Positions 1-6,019 of a stretch of 9,038 bases of DNA are shown here, piece by piece. The stretch comes from UBA1189 sp045544835 (GTDB taxonomy: Bacteria; Bacteroidota; Bacteroidia; Bacteroidales; Bacteroidaceae), in the NCBI GenBank assembly GCA_045544835.1, contig JAZPZS010000092.1, positions 1 through 9,038 of the forward strand, read 5' to 3'. Position numbers and translations under genes: made by a program. The notes below the pieces were generated by a model. The model was not told the DNA's origin, made no database searches, and saw only the letters and a program-made list of their open reading frames with translations. How positions within the stretch are numbered: the first letter of the stretch is position 1; every line of letters starts with the position of its first letter.

Positions 1-783
1 ACTGCATGGAAAGCCATTGATGCCGACGTGATACAGCCTGCAGAGTATGAGGCCATGGGCATGAGCGGCAACAGCATCAGCGACCCAGCCACATACATTC
101 CTATGTATCTGGAAAAGAACTATCCCTATGCCGTAAACAAGCAGGAGACCACACTGGTGTATTACAACAAGAGCAACAAACTCGTTGTAGAGAACTATAT
201 ATATAATGGTAGCGAATGGACCAACACCGCTCTTGAAGAGGGTGTATACAACTTCAACCTCATCGATGGCCAGTGGGTATACAAGACCTTCAAGTGCGTA
301 CCTGTTAGCGAAGTTACTGAAAGCGGCATCTACGTCATGGTAGCCGACATCAAGGTTAACGAGGAGACAGGCGTGACCGAAGGACGCCTCTTCAGTCCGC
401 TGGGAGAGAACAAGAACTACGGTTATATGCCCTATGCTAGCGTCACCATCAACGAAGAGGGTATCATAGAGGCTTGCGATGCAGCAGAGAACGCATTCCT
501 CACCGTTACTGCCGTAGAAGATGGATTCACCATGCAGGACAGCTATGGCCGCTACATCTATATGAAGGGCGATTACAACTCGTTCAACATCGGAACTGAG
601 ATGGTACAACCTGGAAGCAGCTGGTTGTTCAACGTCAATGAGGATGGCACCTACAGTGTGACCAATACAATGAACGACAAGGTCATCATGTATGACACTG
701 GGTACACTTCATACGGATGCTACCCTGCCAAGACTGATGCACGTCTCTATGTAAACGTATTCAAGATGACAACAGAGGAGTAA
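1..783 (+). CDS. 3' part of a probable secreted/surface protein of unknown function
   Basis: The frame is open from the first base to a TAA at 781-783, giving 260 residues with no convincing start. A GTG at 28 is possible, but reading continues upstream of it (TAWKAIDADV), so this is most likely the C-terminal part of a longer protein. The product is rich in Tyr, Asn, Thr, Val and Gly with alternating polar and hydrophobic residues, as expected for a beta-rich extracellular domain. Two regions are visible. Residues 1-100 include DPATYIPMYLEKNYPYA and YIYNGSEWT, a pattern I associate with Bacteroidales surface or lipoproteins. Residues 105-260 include GRYIYMKGDYNSFNI and GSSWLFNVNEDGTYSV, which vaguely recall beta-trefoil-like strand repeats. 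There are no transmembrane segments or catalytic motifs, and any signal peptide would lie outside the window. A strong terminator follows 22 nt after the stop. No function can be assigned; the secreted location is inferred from composition only. Confidence 0.75.
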   Translation, partial: TAWKAIDADVIQPAEYEAMGMSGNSISDPATYIPMYLEKNYPYAVNKQETTLVYYNKSNKLVVENYIYNGSEWTNTALEEGVYNFNLIDGQWVYKTFKCVPVSEVTESGIYVMVADIKVNEETGVTEGRLFSPLGENKNYGYMPYASVTINEEGIIEACDAAENAFLTVTAVEDGFTMQDSYGRYIYMKGDYNSFNIGTEMVQPGSSWLFNVNEDGTYSVTNTMNDKVIMYDTGYTSYGCYPAKTDARLYVNVFKMTTEE

Positions 784-805
784 TCATCTCAATAGAGTAT
801 ATGGA

Positions 806-840
806 AATAAGGAAGGCGGCCAAAAGCCGCCTTCCTTATT
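806..840. terminator. Bidirectional intrinsic terminator between convergent genes
   Basis: A perfect 15-bp inverted repeat (806-820, aataaggaaggcggc, pairing with 826-840) encloses a 5-base loop, caaaa. The stem is GC-rich near the loop and A/T-rich at its base, so each strand ends the hairpin in a short U-rich run (CCUUAUU reading +, CCUUAUUUCC reading -). It lies 22 nt after the stop of the + strand gene and 29 nt beyond the pyrD stop on the - strand, so it can serve both. Confidence 0.9.
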
Positions 841-869
841 ATATTGGTATATCCAAATCATATGAGGAT

Positions 870-1781
870 TTATATCTCCAGCGCACCGATGATATCGCGC
901 ACGGAAGAGAAACCGTGACGATCGAGATAAGCATCTATCTCATCGACAATCTTGCCTGTAACAGCAGGGTCGATGAAGTTGGCCGTACCCACCTCGATAG
1001 CCGAGGCACCAGCCAGAAGGAACTCAATGGCATCGATACCATTGGTGATACCGCCAAGACCCACTACGGGAATCTTCACTGCCTTAGCCACCTGCCACAC
1101 CATACGCAAGGCGATAGGCTTCACGGCAGGGCCGCTCATGCCGCCCGTCACAGTGGAGAGCACGGGGCGACGGCGCTCGGCATCGATGGCCATACCCAGC
1201 AGGGTATTGATGAGCGACACACTATCGGCACCGGCAGCCTCGGCAGCACGGGCAATCTCGGTAATGTCCGTCACGTTGGGCGAGAGCTTCACAATCAAGG
1301 TCTTGTCATAGACGGCACGCACGGCACGCACCACCTCCTCGGCTCCCTTGGCCGTAACACCAAAGGCCATACCACCCTGCTTCACGTTGGGACAGGAAAT
1401 ATTGAGTTCAATAGCAGGGATAGCCTCCAAGGCATTGATGCGCTCGGCAGTGGCCACGTAATCTTCTACGGCAGATCCACTGACATTGACAATCATATTG
1501 GTCTTATAGTCCTTGATAGTGGGATAGATATGCTCGCAGAAATAGTCTACGCCCTTGTTTTGCAGGCCCACGGCATTGAGCATGCCCGCAGGCGTCTCGG
1601 CCATACGAGGATAGGGATTACCTTCGCGATGATGCAGGGTCGTTCCCTTCACGATGACACCGCCCAAACGGTCGAGGTCTACAAAGTCGGCAAACTCGGT
1701 GCCGTAACCAAATGTGCCCGATGCTGTCATCACCGGGTTGGCAAGCTCGAGCTTGCCTATCGATGTTCTTAAATCTGCCAT
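870..1781 (-). CDS. pyrD: Dihydroorotate dehydrogenase, class 1B catalytic subunit (PyrD)
   Basis: This is the FMN-containing subunit that oxidises dihydroorotate to orotate, the fourth step of UMP synthesis, in the cytoplasm. The 303 residues match the usual class 1 length and form one TIM barrel. Visible motifs are NPVMTASGTFGYG (residues 15-27), VKGTT with Lys45, NPYPRMAETPAGMLNAVGLQN (55-75), ELNISCPN with the class 1 active-site base Cys130, IVKLSPNVTD with Lys165, GGMSGPAVKP (213-222), and the C-terminal phosphate/FMN-binding stretches GLGGI (241-245) and EVGTANF (263-269). A cysteine base rather than serine, together with an adjacent pyrK, marks the NAD-dependent 1B type rather than the membrane-bound class 2. 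The ATG at 1781 overlaps the end of pyrK by 13 nt, which suggests translational coupling. Transcription ends at the hairpin at 806-840. The assignment is near certain. Confidence 0.97.
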   Translation of the reverse strand: MADLRTSIGKLELANPVMTASGTFGYGTEFADFVDLDRLGGVIVKGTTLHHREGNPYPRMAETPAGMLNAVGLQNKGVDYFCEHIYPTIKDYKTNMIVNVSGSAVEDYVATAERINALEAIPAIELNISCPNVKQGGMAFGVTAKGAEEVVRAVRAVYDKTLIVKLSPNVTDITEIARAAEAAGADSVSLINTLLGMAIDAERRRPVLSTVTGGMSGPAVKPIALRMVWQVAKAVKIPVVGLGGITNGIDAIEFLLAGASAIEVGTANFIDPAVTGKIVDEIDAYLDRHGFSSVRDIIGALEI

Positions 1782-2545
1782 GATAACTTATCTATTGAAA
1801 ATACGGGACCTTCCTTACATACACACACATTGCCCTCTTTGGTATCTTCTACGCAGCAGAGGCAGGCACCTACACCACAGGCCATTTTGTTTTCGAGCGA
1901 CACCTCGCACGGAACACCGGCACGCTTGGCCCAGCGGGCTACGGCCACCATCATGGGCTTAGGGCCACAGGTATACACCTGACCAAACTGCTCACGGGTG
2001 AGCACCGAGTGCTGAGTAACATAGCCCTGCTCGCCTACGGCACCATTCTCGGTGGTGATGAACACACGGCCCACCTTCTCGAACTCGGCCAGCTGCATCA
2101 GTTCGTTCTCGGTGCGACTGCCCAGGAGGAACGTAGGGGTGATACCCATCTCACGGAGCTTCATGCCCAGATAGAGCAAGGGAGCCACTCCTACTCCACC
2201 GCCCACCAGGAGCGGACGCACTGCCTTGTCGGCAGGAAGGGTAAAGCCATTGCCCAGGGGCAACACCACATTGAGCAAGTCGCCAGCCTTCAACGTGGCC
2301 ATCCAACGGGTACCGTCGCCTACCAACTGCACAAGCAAGCCCAGTTCGTTGGACTCTTCATCAAAATAATGTATGGAGATAGGACGACGGAGCAACACAC
2401 TGGGAGTGGCGTCGACACGTACCTCAACAAATTGCCCCGGAAGCATCTCGGGCAAGGGGTTCTCGGAGGTAAGGCGTAACAGCACGAACTGGTTTCCCAG
2501 ACGCTGTGCCTCACGAACCGTCAAGTCAAGGATGTATTTTTTCAT
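1769..2545 (-). CDS. pyrK: Dihydroorotate dehydrogenase electron transfer subunit (PyrK)
   Basis: PyrK is the FAD and [2Fe-2S] partner of PyrD. It passes electrons from the FMN subunit to NAD+ in a heterotetramer. The 258 residues show the ferredoxin-reductase-like layout. An N-terminal beta barrel carries the FAD motif LRRPIS (52-57) and GDGTRWM (76-82). The nucleotide-binding domain has LLVGGGVGVAPLLYLG (112-127) and TCGPKPMM (192-199). A C-terminal cluster-binding loop has Cys223, Cys228, Cys231 and Cys243 (CGVGACLCC...CKEGPVF), the spacing expected for the PyrK 2Fe-2S site. Two extra cysteines, 230 and 241, sit inside this loop. The ATG at 2545 follows a short A/T-rich leader, and a TTTG/TACCTTTA promoter lies 33 nt upstream. 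pyrK comes first in the operon and overlaps pyrD. The assignment is near certain. Confidence 0.96.
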   Translation of the reverse strand: MKKYILDLTVREAQRLGNQFVLLRLTSENPLPEMLPGQFVEVRVDATPSVLLRRPISIHYFDEESNELGLLVQLVGDGTRWMATLKAGDLLNVVLPLGNGFTLPADKAVRPLLVGGGVGVAPLLYLGMKLREMGITPTFLLGSRTENELMQLAEFEKVGRVFITTENGAVGEQGYVTQHSVLTREQFGQVYTCGPKPMMVAVARWAKRAGVPCEVSLENKMACGVGACLCCVEDTKEGNVCVCKEGPVFSIDKLSWQI

Positions 2546-2577
2546 ACGTCAGTAAATTGTGTTTTTTTATTCTGTTG

Positions 2578-2609
2578 TAAAGGTACATAATTATTATCGA
2601 TGTAGCAAA
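2578..2609 (-). promoter_or_regulatory. Bacteroidetes-type promoter for pyrK-pyrD
   Basis: On the minus strand a -33 element TTTG (2609-2606) is followed by exactly 20 nt and then TACCTTTA (2585-2578), one base from the TAnnTTTG -7 consensus of the Bacteroidetes primary sigma factor. This would start transcription near 2570, leaving a leader of about 25 nt before the pyrK ATG. That is too short for a riboswitch or attenuator. An 11-bp palindrome, CCAACTGTTGG (2630-2640), lies just upstream; no regulator can be inferred for it. Confidence 0.7.
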
Positions 2610-2712
2610 GTTAGCTATACATTTTTTAACCAACTGTTGGCAGATGAACGAGAACAAATGGGACTTGCATTTGTTAAAATAGGCAAAACTGATATTCAAA
2701 ATCAATAGCACT

Positions 2713-3063
2713 ATGAATACAATCACTATCAATGAGAAGCAGTCGCTACGCGTCATCCAATCCATTGCATGCGTATATAGAGACACCAATCCTCTTTCGC
2801 GCCAACTGACAAGAGACATACGCCATATCATCTCTGCATATAAGCTATGTGACAAGGAAGCAGCCCTTGCATGCAACCGATACATCACGACCAAATATCC
2901 AATGATATATAAGGTTGCAGCCAACTATGGATTACATCGAATGAATGAAGCAGAAATGTACAAACGCTCTGAAGAAGAGTTACAGCACATGCTATACAAC
3001 CTGTGTGTTTTCTTATACGACACGCTCAAGAAACAAAATGTGACTTACCAAGCCTCCTTATAA
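2713..3063 (+). CDS. Small protein of unknown function, 116 residues
   Basis: The ATG at 2713 follows an A/T-rich leader and the frame ends with TAA at 3061-3063. I do not recognise the family. The product is hydrophilic and looks mostly helical. It has four cysteines (20, 46, 54, 98) that do not form a zinc-finger pattern, and no signal peptide or transmembrane helix, so it is probably cytoplasmic. The C-terminal half (about 78-107) is an amphipathic helix-like stretch rich in Glu, Leu and Tyr. Codon use resembles the neighbouring genes, which supports it over the antisense frame covering 2526-2924. It is transcribed divergently from pyrK. No convincing TAnnTTTG promoter is visible; TGCATTTG at 2666-2673 is a weak candidate. 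It converges on the HAD gene, and the two stop codons adjoin without a terminator. It is probably a real but uncharacterised Bacteroidales gene. Confidence 0.65.
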   Translation: MNTITINEKQSLRVIQSIACVYRDTNPLSRQLTRDIRHIISAYKLCDKEAALACNRYITTKYPMIYKVAANYGLHRMNEAEMYKRSEEELQHMLYNLCVFLYDTLKKQNVTYQASL

Positions 3064-3765
3064 CAAGGATGTTAGCACAAGTACTTCATGAAGGTCATTG
3101 ATTGAAGCATCAGCCGCAGAGCAGTCAGGAAACTCATTGCCTGCGTCCCATCCGAGCCCTTTGAGCCATAGGGTGCGACATCCTAAGGTATGGGCTGGAA
3201 CGATATCTTTGCTGTATGAGTCGCCTACGACGAGCACCTCTTCGGGCAATAAGTCGAGCGCCTCTATGCCGAGCATAAAGATGTGAGGATCGGGTTTGCG
3301 TACACCTACTACAGCCGACTCTATCACGTGCTTGAAATAGCTGTCGAGCCTATAGCTACGCAATACAGCATGGATGTTACCATAAAAGTTCGACACCAGT
3401 ACCATCGGATAGCATGCCGACAAGGCATCGAGCACCTGACGTGTTTGCTCCATATTAGAGCGTACATGAGCATCGCAGTCCTCAGCTATCTTCTCAGCAT
3501 CCAAAGAGGTTACAGCTGGTAATTGCGTCATCTGTATCTCCACCTTCTTACGCAACATCGCGAGAAAGTCATCCTCCGTCTCTATCACTCGATGAGTAGC
3601 AAGGTAACGTTCTGCATAGACATATGCCTCACGCAACTGCGCTTCCGTAACGTCAGGGAGAAACTTAGCGTATGCTTGACGAAACACATGAAACCAATGC
3701 ACACCATTTGTATCGAGTGTGCCGCCATAATCGAAGATAACACCTTTTATATTATACATGCTCAT
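3058..3765 (-). CDS. HAD-superfamily hydrolase (HAD-IA-like), third gene of the lipid operon
   Basis: A 235-residue Rossmann-fold HAD protein with a helical cap (about 25-105). Visible motifs are motif I FDYGGT (11-16, nucleophile Asp12), motif II LVSN with Ser125, motif III with Lys157 in VRKPDPHIF, and motif IV VVGDSYSKDI with Asp182 and Asp187. The family usually hydrolyses small phosphate esters through a phospho-aspartate. Motif I lacks the second Asp: the DxD position is Gly14. That Asp normally acts as general acid/base, so the activity could be altered, or the protein may belong to a subfamily that conserves the Gly variant. The ATG overlaps the stop of the upstream flippase gene by 4 nt (ATGA), so the two are cotranscribed and probably coupled. 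The context suggests a phosphatase acting on a product of the CDP-alcohol transferase, for example a phosphatidyl-alcohol phosphate. That role is inference. Confidence 0.88.
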   Translation of the reverse strand: MSMYNIKGVIFDYGGTLDTNGVHWFHVFRQAYAKFLPDVTEAQLREAYVYAERYLATHRVIETEDDFLAMLRKKVEIQMTQLPAVTSLDAEKIAEDCDAHVRSNMEQTRQVLDALSACYPMVLVSNFYGNIHAVLRSYRLDSYFKHVIESAVVGVRKPDPHIFMLGIEALDLLPEEVLVVGDSYSKDIVPAHTLGCRTLWLKGLGWDAGNEFPDCSAADASINDLHEVLVLTSLL

Positions 3766-4787
3766 GAAAGTCTTGGCTTATTGATATTGTTGGACGAACT
3801 GCGAGTTTCGCTATTAAACTTTATCAGCAAGAGTCCTATGACTATCCAACAAAGTTCACGTACACGACACAAGACACCAGTAAAGAGACCATAACCTGCA
3901 GTGAGATGCAGACGGTCAGACACAAGGGCAATACTCCCCTCGCGGGCCCCTATTTGCATAGGCATGAAGAACATCAGGTTGCTGAAGAGCGAAGAAAAAG
4001 CCATGATAAGTATACTGTCAACAACCGTCACATCAGGGGTTAATATCCGCATGAGGAAGTATATTTCCAAACTACTGATAATACGCGCCAACAGTTCCAA
4101 CCCCAAGGAAAGGTAGAATGTACGTTTGCGCTGAGCATGCAAGGCGGCAATCTGCGAATCGATACGCCGCAATGCCTCAGCATTTCTATCATAGAATCGC
4201 ACCGACCAACGACACACATAGGGAATATGAGAGAGCAAGCGGAAAGTCTTCACCACCAATCCCCTACGATATCCTTTCATGAAGAAATAGATGACTAAAA
4301 GGCTCACGAAAGCTATCACACCCAGCAATATACCAAGCCCTAGATCTACAGGATACACAATCACAAAGAGTACCGTACCCAACAGCCAGAACCAGAAATG
4401 CGAAAACACATGCATCATCGAATAGAGAATAACCGATGAGGTAGCCTTGGCCCGTCCTACACGAGGTGCCAACTCCATGATACGATAAGGTTCACCTCCC
4501 AGCAGACCTAATGGTGTAACATAGTTGAGCACATAGCCCGAAATAGTCAGTCGATAAATATATCCAAAAGATACGTGTGCATGTTCACGGTCGTTGATGA
4601 TAGCGTACCACGAAGCCGCATTCATCATATAGATGCCTGCCCATAGCAGTATATTCACCGGCAACCAATAGCCTGCACGGCACATATTGCTCCAAATATC
4701 GCTCCACGGCATGTCAAGCGAGACAAGCATCAACCCCAACAGTGCTATGCCGACAATGAAGAATATATTTCGGTATTTAGCTTTCAT
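3762..4787 (-). CDS. Flippase-like integral membrane protein (UPF0104 / LPG-synthase TM family)
   Basis: The 341 residues are dominated by hydrophobic helices, at about 8-24, 42-62, 75-95, 120-145, 150-170, 225-247, 255-277 and 297-322. Family landmarks are NYVTPLGLLGGEPYRI (88-103), corresponding to the conserved N-x-P-x-GG-E/R-x-x-R region, and MPMQIGAREGSI (274-285), corresponding to the G-x-x-E loop, followed by R-x-x-E-L-x-W near 308-314. These match the membrane domain of lysylphosphatidylglycerol synthases (COG0392/UPF0104). There is no C-terminal aminoacyl-transfer domain, so this is not MprF itself. Such stand-alone domains are usually thought to translocate lipids or lipid-linked intermediates. 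It sits 3 nt after the CDP-alcohol transferase stop and overlaps the HAD start by 4 nt. A role in moving the lipid made by this operon is inferred from context. The family is fairly certain; the substrate is unknown. Confidence 0.85.
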   Translation of the reverse strand: MKAKYRNIFFIVGIALLGLMLVSLDMPWSDIWSNMCRAGYWLPVNILLWAGIYMMNAASWYAIINDREHAHVSFGYIYRLTISGYVLNYVTPLGLLGGEPYRIMELAPRVGRAKATSSVILYSMMHVFSHFWFWLLGTVLFVIVYPVDLGLGILLGVIAFVSLLVIYFFMKGYRRGLVVKTFRLLSHIPYVCRWSVRFYDRNAEALRRIDSQIAALHAQRKRTFYLSLGLELLARIISSLEIYFLMRILTPDVTVVDSILIMAFSSLFSNLMFFMPMQIGAREGSIALVSDRLHLTAGYGLFTGVLCRVRELCWIVIGLLLIKFNSETRSSSNNINKPRLS

Positions 4788-4790
4788 TGG

Positions 4791-5744
4791 CTAGGCAAAC
4801 CACTTTTCATATAATTGCACGCACATCTTTTCATGCGTATAGCGCATGTAGAAGAGGAGTGCGGTGAGAACGACCATCTCGTAAAAAAGATAGAGCCATG
4901 GCATACCGAGAAGCATGGCTATGACCAAGGCAAAAAAACGAGAGTTAAAGGTTAGGATATTGGTCATTGGCATCAGTGGCAGACTTCGTGTACGAAACTC
5001 TTGCAGGAAGCCTTCTGGAAGTTCTTCCGTACTACGCTCACCTACAGCACGAAGTAGGCGTTGCAGTTGAGGGGTCCAATTCTCCTGCTTACGAGTGTAG
5101 CTGGCATAGAAGAAGAGCCACATCCACTCAAACCATCCACGCCATGAGGTGATGGCCTTGCGCCGAGCTGTAAGATCACTTGACCGCACCAATTCTGAAT
5201 GGCCGTTTCCTTCCAAAAAGTGAAGATGAACATTCCGATAATAGTCGGCTATCGTCGATTGCGTGGAATGACAGAGGAGACCACACAGCGGCACCAATAC
5301 TACAGCCAGCCACCCCCATTCCACCGTAGTGCCCGGAATGGGCATCACATACATACGTATCATCATAAACAAGTAGATGGAGAAGAACCAAACATCACCA
5401 GCAAAGCCATCTAGCACGCGCCCCAGCATCGTATACTGCTTTGTCATGCGAGCTAACTGCCCGTCGGCACTATCGAGCGTGTTGGCAAAGAAGAGCAGCA
5501 GCGCACCAATAAGCACCATCCCTACATTGCCCGGTATGAAAAAATAGCCCGATGCTGCACCGAAAAGGATAGACACTATGGTGATGGCATTGGGGTGTAT
5601 ATGCAGCTTACGGCAGATGCTTGCTTCGACGAAACCGATAGGACGCACGACCCAAATGTCCCACTTCTCCTCAGTATCCATGGATTTATAGGTCGAACGC
5701 ATCTCTGCAAGGAAGCATTGCCAACGTGTTTTATTTATAGACAT
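4791..5744 (-). CDS. CDP-alcohol phosphatidyltransferase family protein
   Basis: This is an inner-membrane enzyme expected to transfer a phosphatidyl or similar group from CDP-diacylglycerol to an alcohol. The 317 residues contain the family signature DSADGQLAR (Asp91, Asp94, Gly95, Ala98, Arg99), then 8 residues, Gly108, three residues, and Asp112. The last Asp is at 117, so the final interval is D-x4-D instead of the usual D-x3-D. Membrane helices are evident near 52-72, 75-92, 113-135, 143-162 and 268-300. A polar stretch of about 100 residues (165-262) between them makes the protein longer than typical PgsA or PssA (about 180-250 residues). The N-terminal segment, WVVRPIGFVEAS to HIHPNAIT, is amphipathic and precedes the first helix, as in this family. 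It heads the three-gene operon and is divergent from mutS2. The acceptor alcohol (inositol phosphate, glycerol phosphate or another) cannot be read from the sequence. Confidence 0.88.
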   Translation of the reverse strand: MSINKTRWQCFLAEMRSTYKSMDTEEKWDIWVVRPIGFVEASICRKLHIHPNAITIVSILFGAASGYFFIPGNVGMVLIGALLLFFANTLDSADGQLARMTKQYTMLGRVLDGFAGDVWFFSIYLFMMIRMYVMPIPGTTVEWGWLAVVLVPLCGLLCHSTQSTIADYYRNVHLHFLEGNGHSELVRSSDLTARRKAITSWRGWFEWMWLFFYASYTRKQENWTPQLQRLLRAVGERSTEELPEGFLQEFRTRSLPLMPMTNILTFNSRFFALVIAMLLGMPWLYLFYEMVVLTALLFYMRYTHEKMCVQLYEKWFA

Positions 5745-5766
5745 ACTCTTTGTAACGTATTTGCAG

Positions 5767-5774
5767 CAAAGATA
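5767..5774 (-). promoter_or_regulatory. -7 element of the lipid-operon promoter
   Basis: The minus strand reads TATCTTTG, a perfect TAnnTTTG, 22 nt before the ATG at 5744. A transcript from it would have a leader of only about 15 nt. No TTTG is present 19-21 nt upstream, so the -33 half is weak or the promoter is activator-assisted. A 14-nt dyad, CAAGAA-ga-TTCTTG (5806-5819), lies 31 nt upstream of the -7 element. Confidence 0.55.
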
Positions 5775-5873
5775 TAAATAATTCTCCGTATCTTAGTGAC
5801 TTCGTCAAGAAGATTCTTGCACTCATCAGAATTAATATCGAAGCAAGCTTAATATTTCTTGCTTGTTTTACGC

Positions 5874-5881
5874 TATCTTTA
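5874..5881 (+). promoter_or_regulatory. Possible upstream -7 element for mutS2 (copy A)
   Basis: TATCTTTA differs from TAnnTTTG only in its last base. It lies exactly 85 bp upstream of the better matching element in copy B, in the first unit of the tandem duplication. No clear TTTG is found at the -33 spacing; the AAGCAAGCTT dyad lies just upstream of that place. It may be a second or decayed promoter. Confidence 0.35.
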
Positions 5882-5958
5882 CGGCAGGCCGTGAAGATTT
5901 GCTGCACTCGCTGTGAAAAATAATGAAGTAAACTTCATATTTCTCGCTCGTTTGTTCG

Positions 5959-5966
5959 TATCTTTG
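5959..5966 (+). promoter_or_regulatory. Probable -7 element of the mutS2 promoter (copy B)
   Basis: TATCTTTG followed by C is a perfect Bacteroidetes -7 element, 53 nt before the mutS2 ATG at 6020. It predicts a leader of roughly 45 nt. The -33 region has no TTTG at the normal distance. Instead the GAAGTAAACTTC dyad (5925-5936) occupies or adjoins that position, which could indicate regulation by a bound protein. Confidence 0.6.
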
Positions 5967-5990
5967 CAACGCGAATGAAAAATGGTAATT

Positions 5991-6014
5991 CGTAAATTGT
6001 AAAATAGTAAATAA
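5991..6014 (+). promoter_or_regulatory. A/T-rich translation leader of mutS2
   Basis: This 24-nt leader, built from GTAAAT-like units (gtaaatt, gtaaaat, gtaaata), ends 5 nt before the mutS2 ATG. It matches 21 of 24 bases of the leader at 8580-8603 before the next gene. No Shine-Dalgarno sequence is present, as expected in Bacteroidetes, where an unstructured A-rich leader often sets the start. This supports the ATG at 6020. Confidence 0.5.
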
Positions 6015-6019
6015 TGTAG

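Larger units (their letters stand above)
5803..5972. repeat. Diverged tandem duplication (about 85 bp x 2) in the mutS2 upstream region
   Basis: Copy A (about 5803-5887) and copy B (about 5888-5972) align at a constant 85-bp offset. Over 5841-5880 against 5926-5965 I count 30 of 40 identical bases without a gap. Similarity continues upstream through TGCACTC (5818-5824 and 5903-5909) and the preceding AGATT. Each copy contains in order TGCACTC, a short dyad (AAGC-aa-GCTT at 5841-5850; GAAGT-aa-ACTTC at 5925-5936), ATATTTCT(T/C)GCT(T/C)GTTT, and a -7 element (TATCTTTA or TATCTTTG). The inverted repeat ACGGC-ag-GCCGT (5881-5892) sits at the junction. Confidence 0.7.

Noticed and set aside
801..1772. 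323-residue open frame on the + strand opposite pyrD
   Set aside because: It is antisense to an unmistakable pyrD, starts inside the terminator hairpin, and its product is a His/Gly/Arg-rich low-complexity sequence typical of a shadow frame.
2606..2613. TAACTTTG (minus strand) as a second -7 element for pyrK
   Set aside because: It fits TAnnTTTG, but its only upstream TTG is at a 17-nt spacing, and its TTTG is better explained as the -33 element of the promoter ending at 2578.
2630..2640. Palindrome CCAACTGTTGG as a pyr operator
   Set aside because: It is a perfect 5-bp dyad, but it is short, single, and has no link to a known regulator; chance is a fair explanation.
2526..2924. 132-residue minus-strand frame with a hydrophobic stretch
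   Set aside because: It overlaps the pyrK start, crosses the pyrK promoter, and is antisense to the better supported 116-residue gene.
3762..4787. MprF-type lysylphosphatidylglycerol synthase
   Set aside because: Only the membrane domain is present; the cytosolic aminoacyl-transfer domain is absent.
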